DNA from: Saccharomonospora viridis DSM 43017
GTDB taxonomy: Bacteria > Actinomycetota > Actinomycetes > Mycobacteriales > Pseudonocardiaceae
Assembly (NCBI RefSeq): GCF_000023865.1
Contig: NC_013159.1
Location: forward strand, 894,001-958,000
DNA: 64,000 nucleotides
Direction of reading: 5' to 3'
Of this stretch, positions 21,731 through 30,398 are shown one piece after another (the stretch's first letter is position 1; the number at the start of each line of letters is the position of its first letter). Under the pieces are notes generated by a model. It was not told where the DNA came from, searched no databases, and saw only the letters and a program-made list of their open reading frames with translations. Both the position numbers and the translations under genes were made by a program.

Positions 21731-23326
21731 GTGAGCAATCCCAGCCAGCCCGTCGTTCTCCTCGCCGAGAAACTCGCCCCTTCCGCAGTCGACGTGTTCG
21801 GTGACGAGATCGAGATCCGGCATGTGGACGGAACGGACCGCCCTGCGCTGTTGCAAGCGGTGAAGGAGGCCGACGCGCTCCTGGTGCGATCCGCCACGAA
21901 GGTCGACAAGGAGGTCCTGGCCGAGGCCACGAAGCTCAAGGTCGTCGCGCGTGCGGGTGTCGGTCTCGACAACGTCGACGTGGCCGAGGCGACCGAACGC
22001 GGGGTGCTCGTGGTGAACGCCCCGACCTCCAACATCGTGTCGGCCGCCGAGCACGCCATCGCGCTGTTGCTGGCGGTGGCCCGCAACATCCCGGCCGCCG
22101 ATCAGAGCCTGCGAAGCGGTGAGTGGAAGCGCAGCGCGTTCACGGGTGTGGAACTGTCCGGAAAGACGGTCGGCGTGGTGGGCTTCGGCAAGATCGGCCA
22201 GCTCGTCGCCTCCCGGCTCGCCTCGTTCGGCACGAAACTCCTCGCCTACGACCCGTATGTCTCGGCCGCGCGGGCCGCTCAGTTGGGTGCCGAGCTGGTG
22301 TCGTTGGACGAGCTGTTGGAGCGTGCCGACATCATCACGATCCACCTGCCGAAGACACCGGAGACCCAAGGGATCATCGGTGCCACGGCGCTGTCGAAGG
22401 TCAAGCCCGGCGTGCTCATCGTCAACGCCGCTCGCGGTGGGCTCGTCGACGAGAACGCCCTCGCGGAGGCGTTGCGGGAAGGCCGTGTGGCGGGCGCGGG
22501 CATCGACGTGTTCGTCGAGGAGCCCACGACATCGAGCCCGTTGTTCGAACTGCCCAACGTCGTCGTCACCCCGCACCTGGGTGCCTCCACGCGAGAGGCA
22601 CAGGACCGAGCGGGCACCGATGTGGCGCGTTCGGTGTTGTTGGCGTTGCGCGGTGACTTCGTTCCCGACGCCGTCAACGTCACCGGTGGGGCCGTCAGCG
22701 AAGAGGTGCGGCCGTACCTGGGGCTCACCCAGAAACTCGGCACGGTGCTCTCCGCGTTCAGCGCCAAGGCCCCGTCGTCGGTGTCCGTGATCGCCAGCGG
22801 CGAACTGGCCAGTGAGGACGTCAGCGTGCTCCAGCTCGCCGCGTTGCGGGGGGTGTTCTCGAGTGTCGTCGAGGACCAGGTCACGTTCGTCAACGCGCCG
22901 CGGCTGGCCGAGGAGCTCGGTGTGCAGGTGAGCGTGTCGACCCAGCCGGAGAGCACCAACTACCGCAGCCAGGTCACCGTGCGCACCGTGCACGCCGACG
23001 GCAGTTCGTACTCGGTGTCGGGAGCGGTGACGGGTAAGGACGACGTGCACAAGCTGATCGAGGTCAACGGTCGGCACTTCGACATCCGCGCTGAAGGCCA
23101 CATGCTGCTGCTGGAGTACCCGGACCGTCCGGGCATCATGGGCCGGGTCGGCACGTTGCTCGGTGAGGCGGGCATCAACATCGAGGCGGCGCAGATCAGC
23201 CAGACCACCAACCGTGCCGACGCGGTGATGCTGCTGCGTGTCGACCGCGCCGTGAACGCCCACATGCTCGACCCCATCGGCGCCACCGTCGACGCGAAGA
23301 TGATCCGCGCGGTCAACTTCGACTGA
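21731..23326 (+). CDS. serA: D-3-phosphoglycerate dehydrogenase
   Basis: SerA oxidises 3-phosphoglycerate, the committed step of serine synthesis. The 531-residue protein is the long actinobacterial type: catalytic domains with V-G-F-G-K-I-G, N-A-A-R-G-G-L-V-D and the His in V-T-P-H-L-G-A-S-T, then an intervening (ASB) domain and a C-terminal ACT domain (L-E-Y-P-D-R-P-G-I-M-G-R-V-G) for serine feedback. GTG start at 21731. A weak promoter (TTGCGA at 21619, TAGACT at 21644, 19-bp spacer) lies upstream. Confidence 0.97.
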   Translation: MSNPSQPVVLLAEKLAPSAVDVFGDEIEIRHVDGTDRPALLQAVKEADALLVRSATKVDKEVLAEATKLKVVARAGVGLDNVDVAEATERGVLVVNAPTSNIVSAAEHAIALLLAVARNIPAADQSLRSGEWKRSAFTGVELSGKTVGVVGFGKIGQLVASRLASFGTKLLAYDPYVSAARAAQLGAELVSLDELLERADIITIHLPKTPETQGIIGATALSKVKPGVLIVNAARGGLVDENALAEALREGRVAGAGIDVFVEEPTTSSPLFELPNVVVTPHLGASTREAQDRAGTDVARSVLLALRGDFVPDAVNVTGGAVSEEVRPYLGLTQKLGTVLSAFSAKAPSSVSVIASGELASEDVSVLQLAALRGVFSSVVEDQVTFVNAPRLAEELGVQVSVSTQPESTNYRSQVTVRTVHADGSSYSVSGAVTGKDDVHKLIEVNGRHFDIRAEGHMLLLEYPDRPGIMGRVGTLLGEAGINIEAAQISQTTNRADAVMLLRVDRAVNAHMLDPIGATVDAKMIRAVNFD

Positions 23327-23441
23327 TTCTCCGGATCGGGGAACCGACCGCTCCAAAGCCTCGTCGTAACCGTCGTCCATGTCGGTGCGGGACCCGGTTG
23401 GTCCCGCACCGACGGTTCTGATGAGGCACTGGGGTCGGTGT

Positions 23442-23729
23442 ATGGGATTCGAGGTTGTCACCAAGTCCTTGCGGAATGCCGCGGACGCGGCCGAGGAGGC
23501 CGCGGATCAGCTTCGCAAGGTGGATCTCGGCGTCGTGGGAGACCTCGCGCAGGCGCTGCCCGGAGCGAAGGCCGCGGGCAGCGCCAAGAAGGTGGCGACG
23601 CAGTGGGACGACGATAAATCAACCTGGTCCACGTCCATGGACGGCTACGCGGAGAAACTGACGGCGGCAGCCGACGCCTACGACAAGAACGACCAGGACG
23701 CCGGTGGCACCCTCGGGGGTGGCAACTGA
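23442..23729 (+). CDS. EspC-like small helical protein, cassette 2
   Basis: A 95-residue helical protein starting M-G-F-E-V-V-T-K-S-L, ending in G-G-T-L-G-G-G-N, without signal peptide. Heptad-like helices (A-D-A-A-E-E-A-A-D-Q-L and W-S-T-S-M-D-G-Y-A-E-K-L) and its size match ESX-type secretion partners; a true W-x-G turn is not evident. The next gene begins on its stop codon (TGATG). I chose ATG 23442 over a start 63 bp upstream. Partner or chaperone of the following effector is inferred. Confidence 0.82.
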   Translation: MGFEVVTKSLRNAADAAEEAADQLRKVDLGVVGDLAQALPGAKAAGSAKKVATQWDDDKSTWSTSMDGYAEKLTAAADAYDKNDQDAGGTLGGGN

Positions 23730-24871
23730 TGGTGTCCTGGAACGATGTCGAGGAGTGGGACGCCGACGGCGTCGCTGCGGTCGGTGACGCGCTCGTGAAG
23801 GCCCGCAACGCGATCGTCGAGCTGGAGGACGAGCTCACCGACTCCGCTTCTCCGGAGGAATGGACCGGGCCGAGCGCGGAGTCCGCGCGGCAGAACCTGG
23901 CCAAGTACCGCCAGGACCTGGAGACCCTTGTCACCGAGGTGGCGGCGATGGTCGCGACGGTCGACACGGTCGAGGACGCGGTCCGGCAACTCCGTCGGGA
24001 CATCGACGAGGCGAAGGGACTGGCGGCGACCCACGGTTTCCGGATCGACGACGGAAGGATCGTCGAACCGGAGGGGGAGGCCGGGGCCGATACGGCGTCC
24101 GTCAAGTCGGACCTCGTCGAGCGGGTGGATTCCATCCTCGCCAAGGCGAAGGAAGTGGACACCGACCTCGCCACGATGTTGGACAAGGTCCTCGCCGACA
24201 AGATCAGCGATGAGGGCGCGACCACGCTCGCCCAGGCCGCCGAGGTGGGGGAGGAGCGTGTTCGACTCGACCGGATCCTGGAGGACTACCAGGTCGATCC
24301 GGACCCGGACGGGCTGGTCAACTTCTTCGGCAAGACGATCACGAAGTCGGAGGCCGAGTTGCTCGACGACATCGGCCTGCTCGGGATCAAGGACATGTAC
24401 GACATCCAGAACAAGGCTTTCGAAACCGCGGAGGAACGGTTCGAAGGACAGGACTCCAACGACAGCCATCAAGATGCGTTCCGGCATGCGTACTGGAACG
24501 CGCTCATGACGCAACGGTTCGGCGAGGAGTGGGCGGAGCAGTACGGCACGGCCCACGAGCGGTTGCCGGGCAACCCCGCCGATCGGGAGGCCATGGACCT
24601 CTACAACAACGAGGTGGGTCGCAAGATCGCGGTGGATAACCCGGACGCCGACCCGAAGAAGTTGGCGGATCTCGTCGAGCAGGCGGTGAAGGACGGCCGC
24701 ATGGTGGTGATCGACGAGAACGGTGAGCTCGCCTACAGCGATGACGTCGCTGAGGGGAAGACCGGGAGAGCCGATGATCCGGCGCCGGAAAAGGAAGGCG
24801 GCGACGTCGCTGGCTCGCACACCAGCGGGGGCTCCGGTGACAACAGTGGCGACTACGACTGGGGTAGCTGA
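23729..24871 (+). CDS. Putative type VII effector with C-terminal DUF6973-like domain
   Basis: The 380-residue protein has an N-terminal helical hairpin with E-E-W-T-G-P-S-A-E-S-A (W-T-G as the WXG turn, about residue 48) and a helical middle. The C-terminal domain (about 240-340) has N-D-S-H-Q-D-A-F-R-H-A-Y-W-N-A-L and E-A-M-D-L-Y-N-N-E-V-G-R, a DUF6973-like pattern with conserved His, Asp and Asn that looks enzymatic. The activity is unknown to me. The Gly/Ser tail is disordered. It is coupled to the small partner upstream and followed at once by a lipoprotein gene. Confidence 0.82.
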   Translation: MVSWNDVEEWDADGVAAVGDALVKARNAIVELEDELTDSASPEEWTGPSAESARQNLAKYRQDLETLVTEVAAMVATVDTVEDAVRQLRRDIDEAKGLAATHGFRIDDGRIVEPEGEAGADTASVKSDLVERVDSILAKAKEVDTDLATMLDKVLADKISDEGATTLAQAAEVGEERVRLDRILEDYQVDPDPDGLVNFFGKTITKSEAELLDDIGLLGIKDMYDIQNKAFETAEERFEGQDSNDSHQDAFRHAYWNALMTQRFGEEWAEQYGTAHERLPGNPADREAMDLYNNEVGRKIAVDNPDADPKKLADLVEQAVKDGRMVVIDENGELAYSDDVAEGKTGRADDPAPEKEGGDVAGSHTSGGSGDNSGDYDWGS

Positions 24872-25303
24872 GTGAAGCGTGCGATCACGGCGCTGTTCGT
24901 GCTGTTCCTGATCGTGTGCGCCGGATGTGGCATGGGAGGAGTATCGGTGGAACACGACGAGGAACTGCAGGACAGGTTGAGGGAACTCAGCGCGGCAGGT
25001 GCGTCGGCGTCGCTGGCCGAGCTGACCGAGGGCGGCTGGGACACCGTGTACGTGTTCAGTGAGGGCGCGTCCGCCGAGCGGATCGAACGTGAGGTCGGTC
25101 AGGCCGTACTCAGCTCGGAGTACTACTACGACGCGGGTAATCTGCTCGTCTTCGCTCGGGACGGGGAGGTGGTCCGTGCCGTCACCGTGCTTCCCGACCT
25201 GTTGGCCACGGGCGGACAGTCGCGGTGGAGCCACGACGTCCGGCTGGAGCCACAGGGGAAGCGGACACCTGCCGTGCTCCGGTTGGTCGAGCCCGCGCCG
25301 TAG
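24872..25303 (+). CDS. Small lipoprotein, possible immunity factor for the DUF6973 effector
   Basis: A 143-residue protein with a lipoprotein signal: K-R, hydrophobic core, lipobox V-C-A-G-C at about residue 19. The mature part is alpha/beta, with no family I recognise. The GTG start directly follows the effector stop, so they are co-transcribed. A membrane-anchored outward-facing protein next to a secreted toxin-like protein suggests immunity, but this is inference from order only. Confidence 0.8.
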   Translation: MKRAITALFVLFLIVCAGCGMGGVSVEHDEELQDRLRELSAAGASASLAELTEGGWDTVYVFSEGASAERIEREVGQAVLSSEYYYDAGNLLVFARDGEVVRAVTVLPDLLATGGQSRWSHDVRLEPQGKRTPAVLRLVEPAP

Positions 25304-25436
25304 TCGGGTTCCACTATGGATCGAGCTCGCGGACGCGTGGTGAACCGCACCTCTTTCGAATGCCGTTTCCCTCGGCCCATATGACACGATTGAGTGACGA
25401 GATGTCGCCCTGACTGCAGCATACGGGTGGTCGTGC

Positions 25437-25465
25437 TTCGACGTCCTATCCACGAACGGTAACCT
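25437..25465 (+). promoter_or_regulatory. Possible leuB promoter
   Basis: TTCGAC (25437-25442), 17-bp spacer, TAACCT (25460-25465), about 70 bp before leuB. The 231-bp gap before leuB shows no Leu-rich leader ORF. Confidence 0.35.
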
Positions 25466-25534
25466 GCCGTCGCTGGAGTTCGATCGCGGATGGGCTTCCG
25501 GAGCGCCGGGTGCCTGACTGACGGAGGTGTGTGG

Positions 25535-26575
25535 ATGCGGCTCGCTGTGATCCCCGGTGACGGGATCGGGCCCGAGGTCGTGACCGAGGCGCTGAAGGTG
25601 CTGACCGAGGTCGTGCCGAATGCCGAGATCACCAAGTACGACCTCGGCGCATCTCGCTGGCATGCCACAGGCGAATTGCTGCCCGAGTCGGTGTTGAATG
25701 AACTCCGCCAGCACGATGCCATCCTGCTTGGCGCCGTCGGTGATCCGAGTGTGCCCAGCGGCATCCTGGAGCGCGGTCTGCTGCTGCGTCTGCGCTTCGA
25801 GCTCGATCACCATGTCAACCTTCGTCCGGGCCGGCTCTATCCGGGCGTGCGCAGCCCGCTCGCCGCGCCGGGGGAAGTGGACATGGTCGTGGTGCGGGAG
25901 GGCACCGAGGGGCCGTACGCGGGTAACGGCGGCCTGCTGCGCAAGGACACCGAGCAGGAGATCGCCACCGAGGTCAGTGTCAACACGGCGTTCGGTATCC
26001 GGCGTGTGGTGGCCGACGCCTTCGCCCGTGCCGAACGGCGTCCGCGCAAGCATCTCACCCTGGTGCACAAGACGAACGTCCTCGAACACGCTGGTTCGCT
26101 GTGGTCGCGGATCGTGGAAGAGGAGTCGCTGAAGCACCCCGACGTGACCGTGGCGTACTCGCACGTGGACGCCGCCACGATCCACCTCGTCACCGACCCC
26201 GGTCGCTTCGACGTCATCGTCACCGACAACCTGTTCGGCGACATCATCACCGATCTCGTCGCCGCGGTGACCGGTGGTATCGGGCTGGCGGCGAGCGGCA
26301 ACCTCGACATCACGCGCCGCAACCCGAGCATGTTCGAGCCCGTGCACGGCAGCGCCCCCGACATCGCGGGGCAGAACCTCGCCGACCCCACGGCGGCCGT
26401 GCTGTCCGTCGCGCTGCTGCTCGATCACCTCGGGGAGAAGGAGGCCGCGCGTCGTATCGAGGCGTCGGTGGCGTTCGACCTCGCTACCCGGGATCAGAAC
26501 TCGCCGGGCAGCACGCAGGCGATCGGCGACCGGCTGGCCGCGTTGGTCTCCTCGAACACCCGTCAGACGAGCTGA
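25535..26575 (+). CDS. leuB: 3-isopropylmalate dehydrogenase
   Basis: LeuB oxidatively decarboxylates 3-isopropylmalate in leucine synthesis and can act on 3-methylmalate in the citramalate route to isoleucine. The 346-residue protein starts [18 protein letters not shown] 25535 after ACGGAGG is preferred to an in-frame start 45 bp upstream. Visible motifs: the N-x-R-P-G substrate Arg region, [15 protein letters not shown] and H-G-S-A-P-D-I. It lies between effector cassette 2 and cimA. Confidence 0.96.
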   Translation: MRLAVIPGDGIGPEVVTEALKVLTEVVPNAEITKYDLGASRWHATGELLPESVLNELRQHDAILLGAVGDPSVPSGILERGLLLRLRFELDHHVNLRPGRLYPGVRSPLAAPGEVDMVVVREGTEGPYAGNGGLLRKDTEQEIATEVSVNTAFGIRRVVADAFARAERRPRKHLTLVHKTNVLEHAGSLWSRIVEEESLKHPDVTVAYSHVDAATIHLVTDPGRFDVIVTDNLFGDIITDLVAAVTGGIGLAASGNLDITRRNPSMFEPVHGSAPDIAGQNLADPTAAVLSVALLLDHLGEKEAARRIEASVAFDLATRDQNSPGSTQAIGDRLAALVSSNTRQTS

Positions 26576-26638
26576 ACCGTCGCATCGGAGGCCGTGCCCA
26601 CCGTTTTCGGGCGCGGTCTCCAGGGGTAACCGGCGCCT

Positions 26639-26896
26639 ATGCGCACCTGGCTGAGGAAGTTGTTGGGGCGTCGGGAGCCTGTCTCGTCCAGCGCGCCGGA
26701 GGCCGATGCCGCCGACGATCCCGCCGTGTCGAGGACGCGTGCCACAGGCGGCAGGCACGGCGACGAACGCAGCGACAATCCGTCGTCCACCGGCCCCGGA
26801 CACAGCGGTACGTTCGTCGGTCGGGTCGAAGGCCAGGACCTGGGTTACGCCGAGGAGACCGGGGCGGAACGGCGCAGCCAAGACGGTAAGGACTGA
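26639..26896 (+). CDS. Small hypothetical hydrophilic protein
   Basis: An 85-residue ORF starting M-R-T-W-L-R-K-L-L-G-R-R, a short amphipathic basic helix, followed by a disordered Ser/Gly/Asp-rich region. No domain seen. It fills the gap between leuB and a convergent acetyltransferase. The basic N-terminal helix could touch membranes. Coding status rests only on the open frame and plausible start. Confidence 0.45.
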   Translation: MRTWLRKLLGRREPVSSSAPEADAADDPAVSRTRATGGRHGDERSDNPSSTGPGHSGTFVGRVEGQDLGYAEETGAERRSQDGKD

Positions 26897-26907
26897 CGCC
26901 GTACTCG

Positions 26908-27696
26908 TTACGAGTCGTCCTCGGTGCGGTCCGGACGTGGCGCCGCGCGGTAGTGATATCCGCAGAGTTCGGTGAAGCCGGCCCGCGCGTAGAGGTGACA
27001 TGCCGCGACGTTGTCCCGCTCCACCTGGAGATACAGGTGATCGGCGTGCCGGGCGGCGGCCCAGTGAGCCAGCGCGGCGACCACCGCGCGGGCCGCGCCC
27101 CTACCCCGGGCCTTCGGAAGTGTCGCGATCCCGAACAACCCCGCCCAGCCCGTGTCGGCGACGGCTCGGCCCACCGCCACCACGACGCCGTCGAGCACCG
27201 CGCGGGCGAACCCGCAAGGCTGTGTCACACGCTCCAGCAGCGCCCACTCGGTTCGGGGATCACCACCGTGTACGGCGTGCCAGGTGTCGAACCACGCCCG
27301 TGTCGGCCGCTCGTCCACCGCCACCCACGGTGGAGGCGGGCCGAGGCGGTCGACGACGTGCGCGGTGCCGGCCGTTTGCAACGACATCGGGCTCTGCTCG
27401 TCGTAACCACGTTCGGCGAGCAGGGAGTCGAGCGAGTCGGGACACGCTCCCGGAGTGATCTGGAACCGGGTGGGCACGCCCCGGCGGGCGTAGAAGTCCT
27501 CCGCTTGTTCGATCCGATACGTCAACCGCTCGCCCGAGGCGTCCGCGTGGGGGAGCACCGACCGCACCCACCACGCCGCTCCGACGGCGTCGCGCAGCCA
27601 CCAACCGGCCACGTGTCGCACGGTTTCGGCGGGCACCGCTCGGGCCGTTCTTTCCTGAAGCAGACGCGCCAGTTCGGGCAATGACGGGCTCCTCAC
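26908..27696 (-). CDS. GNAT-family N-acetyltransferase
   Basis: A 262-residue protein whose C-terminal half is a GNAT domain. Strand 4 and the acetyl-CoA loop are in F-G-I-A-T-L-P-K-A-R-G-R-G-A-A-R-A-V (R/Q-x-x-G-x-G/A type), followed by L-Y-L-Q-V-E-R-D-N-V-A-A-C-H-L-Y-A-R-A-G-F. The N-terminal half (W-W-L-R-D-A, R-G-V-P-T-R-F-Q-I-T-P) looks like a degenerate second GNAT lobe. Start GTG 27696. Substrate unknown. Divergent from the cimA leader. Confidence 0.85.
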   Translation of the reverse strand: MRSPSLPELARLLQERTARAVPAETVRHVAGWWLRDAVGAAWWVRSVLPHADASGERLTYRIEQAEDFYARRGVPTRFQITPGACPDSLDSLLAERGYDEQSPMSLQTAGTAHVVDRLGPPPPWVAVDERPTRAWFDTWHAVHGGDPRTEWALLERVTQPCGFARAVLDGVVVAVGRAVADTGWAGLFGIATLPKARGRGAARAVVAALAHWAAARHADHLYLQVERDNVAACHLYARAGFTELCGYHYRAAPRPDRTEDDS

Positions 27697-27746
27697 CGAG
27701 TGGACTCACGGCAGTGGCGGAGAGTGTCTGTGGCAGGATGACGGAC

Positions 27747-27791
27747 GTGACCACCTCTCGCGTGATCATTATCGGCAGGCGCGTCGGGTAG
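27747..27791 (+). CDS. cimA leader peptide (attenuator)
   Basis: A 14-codon ORF encodes MTTSRVIIIGRRVG, with Val followed by three successive Ile codons, as expected for a leader sensing isoleucyl-tRNA. AGGA lies 8 bp before the GTG. A long hairpin overlaps its stop codon, then a terminator, then cimA, whose product feeds isoleucine synthesis. Confidence 0.78.
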   Translation: MTTSRVIIIGRRVG

Positions 27792-27818
27792 TACTGCCAA
27801 GGCCAGTACCCGACGCGC
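27779..27818 (+). promoter_or_regulatory. Leader hairpin over the cimA leader stop codon
   Basis: GCGCGTCGGG (27779-27788) pairs perfectly with CCCGACGCGC (27809-27818). Inside, TACTG pairs with CAGTA, leaving the leader TAG as a bulge. A ribosome at the leader stop codon would prevent this stem. Confidence 0.75.
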
Positions 27819-27819
27819 A

Positions 27820-27850
27820 GACCTCTCGCGTGCCGCGAGGGGTCTTTTTT
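27820..27850 (+). terminator. cimA attenuator terminator
   Basis: GACCTCTCGCG (27820-27830), loop TGC, CGCGAGGGGTC (27834-27844), then six Ts. The sequence ACCTCTCGCGTG of its 5' arm (27821-27832) also occurs inside the leader ORF (27753-27764), so the 3' arm has an alternative partner. Confidence 0.85.
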
Positions 27851-27881
27851 GTTGGTCCGTTCATCGTCACAAGGAGACACC

Positions 27882-29594
27882 GTGAGTCGCACGGAACCTG
27901 CAGGTACCCCGCTCGGCGATCGATTCCACCTGTACGACACGACGCTGCGTGACGGCGCCCAGCGCGAGGGTATCTCGTATTCCATCGCCGACAAGTTCGC
28001 CGTGGCCCGGCTGCTGGACGATCTCGGTGTCGGGTTCATCGAAGGCGGTTGGCCGGGTGCGATGCCGAAGGACACCGAATTCTTCGCGCGTGCGGCAGCG
28101 GGGGAGCTGACGTTGCGACACGCGGTGTTGGTGGCCTTCGGCTCCACCCGGCGTGCCGGTTTGTCCGTCACCGAGGACCCCCAGGTGCGGGCCCTGCTGG
28201 ATTCGCAGGCGCCGGTGGTGACGTTGGTGGCGAAGTCGGACGTGCGGCACATCGAGCGGGCGTTGCGCGTGGATGTCGACGAGGCCTGCGCGATGGTGCG
28301 GGACACCGTGTCGTTCCTCGTGTCGGAGGGGCGGCGGGTCTTCGTGGACGCCGAGCACTTCTTCGACGGCTACGCCCACGATCCGGACACGGCGTTGCGG
28401 GTGATCGACGCGGCGGGACAGGCGGGCGCCGACGTGGTGGTGTTGTGCGACACCAACGGTGGCCAGCTTCCGCTGGGGATCGCGGAAACCGTGCGCGAAG
28501 TGGCCGACCGCACGGGACTGCGGCTCGGTATCCACTGCCAGGACGACACGGGCTGCGCGGTGGCCAACAGCATCGCGGCCGTGCAGGCGGGGGCGACGCA
28601 CGTGCAGTGCACCGCCAACGGCTACGGCGAGCGCGCGGGGAACGCGGACCTGTTCGTGGTGGCCGGAAACCTCGTGGCCAAACTCGGGATGCCGGTACTG
28701 CCGGAAGGACGCGCCGCCGAACTGACTCGCACCGCGCACGCGCTCGCCGAGATCGCCAACATCGCCCCCGACACCCATCAGGCCTATGTGGGAGCGTCCG
28801 CTTTCGCGCACAAGGCGGGACTGCACGCGAGCGCCATCAAGGTCGATCCGTTGCTGTACAACCACATCGATCCGGCCGTGGTGGGCAACGACATGCGGGT
28901 GTTGGTCACCGAGATGGCGGGCCGGGCGAGTCTGGAACTCAAGGGCGCACAACTGGGAGTGGACCTCGCGGACAAACCTGAGGCGGCTTCCAGCGCGTTG
29001 AAGAAGGTGAAGGCGCTGGAGGCCGAAGGGTGGTCGTTCGAGGCCGCGGACGCCTCGTTGGAACTGTTGCTCCGCGCCGAGGCCGACGACGTACCCGTCG
29101 AGGCGCCGTTCCGACTGGAGTCCTATCGCGTGGTACTCGAACACCGGGTCGACGGAGAGGTCGTGTCGGAGGCGACGGTCAAGGTGCACGTCGGCGGGGA
29201 GCGGGTGATCGCGACGGCTGAGGGCAACGGCCCGGTGCACGCGCTCGATGCCGCGTTGCGTCAGGCCCTGCGGGGGCACCTGTCCTGGTTGGACAGCGTG
29301 GAGTTGGCCGATTACAAGGTGCGTATCCTCGCCGGCAAACCGGGGACCGACGCCGTGACGCGCGTGCTCGTGGAATCCAGCGACGGTGAGCGCACGTGGA
29401 CCACCGTGGGGGTCCACGCGAACATCGTCGAGGCGAGCTGGATGGCCTTGTGCGATGCGTTGGTGCACAAATCGCTGCGGATGCGGGACGCGAACGACGC
29501 GGACACGGCTACGCAGGTTGCGGACACGACTGCGCAGGCTGCGGACACGGCTGCACAGGTCGCGCGGGGCGCGGACGCCTCGGCGTCACGTTAG
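27882..29594 (+). CDS. cimA: (R)-citramalate synthase
   Basis: CimA condenses acetyl-CoA and pyruvate to citramalate, a threonine-independent entry to 2-oxobutyrate and isoleucine. The 570-residue protein has the HMGL-like barrel (Y-D-T-T-L-R-D-G-A-Q-R-E-G, metal ligands in H-C-Q-D-D-T-G and A-N-G-Y-G-E-R-A-G-N) and a C-terminal LeuA allosteric dimer domain. It resembles CimA-type proteins more than LeuA. GTG 27882 follows AAGGAG. The last about 30 residues are A-D-T-A-x-Q-V repeats made by the 21-bp repeat and probably are not part of the domain. Regulation: the Ile leader upstream. Confidence 0.92.
   Translation: MSRTEPAGTPLGDRFHLYDTTLRDGAQREGISYSIADKFAVARLLDDLGVGFIEGGWPGAMPKDTEFFARAAAGELTLRHAVLVAFGSTRRAGLSVTEDPQVRALLDSQAPVVTLVAKSDVRHIERALRVDVDEACAMVRDTVSFLVSEGRRVFVDAEHFFDGYAHDPDTALRVIDAAGQAGADVVVLCDTNGGQLPLGIAETVREVADRTGLRLGIHCQDDTGCAVANSIAAVQAGATHVQCTANGYGERAGNADLFVVAGNLVAKLGMPVLPEGRAAELTRTAHALAEIANIAPDTHQAYVGASAFAHKAGLHASAIKVDPLLYNHIDPAVVGNDMRVLVTEMAGRASLELKGAQLGVDLADKPEAASSALKKVKALEAEGWSFEAADASLELLLRAEADDVPVEAPFRLESYRVVLEHRVDGEVVSEATVKVHVGGERVIATAEGNGPVHALDAALRQALRGHLSWLDSVELADYKVRILAGKPGTDAVTRVLVESSDGERTWTTVGVHANIVEASWMALCDALVHKSLRMRDANDADTATQVADTTAQAADTAAQVARGADASASR
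29499..29561 (+). repeat. 21-bp tandem repeats inside the cimA 3' end
   Basis: Three units of 21 bp (29499, 29520, 29541). Each begins GCGGACACG and continues with an ACTGCGCAG or GCTACGCAG type sequence plus three variable bases. In the cimA frame they encode the seven-residue repeat A-D-T-A-T-Q-V. Confidence 0.9.
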
Positions 29595-29603
29595 GATGGT
29601 GCC

Positions 29604-30383
29604 GTGCGTTTGGCTCGAATCGCGCATCCTGATGGCGTCGCATTCGGCTCGATCGAGGCCGAGGGGGACAACGACGACGCGGCACAGGTTCTTGAGATCG
29701 CCGACCATCCGTTCGGGAAGCCGAATTACACGGGCAGGCGGTGGCCGCTGTCCGACGTCCGGCTCCTGGCGCCCATCCTGCCGACGAAGGTGATCGCGGT
29801 GGGTCGGAACTACGCCAAGCACGCCGAGGAGTTCGGCAACGAGGTTCCGGCCGAGCCGATGATCTTCCTCAAGCCGTCGACGAGTGTCATCGGCCCGAAC
29901 GCGCCCATCAAACTGCCGCCCGCCTCGTCGCGTGTGGATTTCGAGGGCGAGCTCGCCGTGGTGATCGGCCAGCCGATCAAGAACATCCCCGTCGACCGGG
30001 CTCAGGCCGCCATCCTCGGCTACACCATCGCCAATGACGTCAGCGCACGCGATCTGCAGCAGACCGACGGGCAGTGGGGCCGGGCCAAGGGCTTCGACAC
30101 GTTCTGTCCGCTCGGCCCGTGGATCTCCACGGATGTGGACCCGGCCGACCTCACGTTGACCACCGAGGTGGACGGCGTGGTGAAACAGGACGCCCGGACC
30201 TCGGAGATGGTGCACAAGGTCGCCGATCTCGTCGCCTTCGTGTCGTCGGTGATGACACTGCTGCCGGGGGACGTGATCCTCACCGGTACGCCGGAGGGCG
30301 TCGGTCCCATCGAGGCCGGGCAGCAGGTCTCGGTCACCATCGAGGGCATCGGCACGCTCACGAACCCGGTCCAAGCGGCCTGA
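29604..30383 (+). CDS. Fumarylacetoacetate hydrolase-family protein
   Basis: A 259-residue FAH-domain enzyme of the type that cleaves C-C bonds in, or decarboxylates, acylpyruvates. Motifs: V-G-R-N-Y-A-K-H-A-E-E, the metal-ligand region D-F-E-G-E-L-A-V-V-I-G, Y-T-I-A-N-D-V-S-A-R-D-L-Q and T-G-T-P-E-G-V-G. GTG at 29604, ten bases after the cimA stop, so perhaps co-transcribed. It corresponds in place to Rv2993c. Exact substrate unknown. Confidence 0.92.
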   Translation: MRLARIAHPDGVAFGSIEAEGDNDDAAQVLEIADHPFGKPNYTGRRWPLSDVRLLAPILPTKVIAVGRNYAKHAEEFGNEVPAEPMIFLKPSTSVIGPNAPIKLPPASSRVDFEGELAVVIGQPIKNIPVDRAQAAILGYTIANDVSARDLQQTDGQWGRAKGFDTFCPLGPWISTDVDPADLTLTTEVDGVVKQDARTSEMVHKVADLVAFVSSVMTLLPGDVILTGTPEGVGPIEAGQQVSVTIEGIGTLTNPVQAA

Positions 30384-30398
30384 GGTCGTCTCCCGACC

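Noticed and set aside
25304-25534. Leader peptide for leuB
   Set aside because: Short frames present (such as M-P-F-P-S-A-H-M) have no Leu run and no terminator follows.
23678-27001. Open frame of about 1100 codons on the minus strand across effector cassette 2 and leuB
   Set aside because: It runs opposite several well-supported genes; GC-rich third positions keep the frame open by chance.
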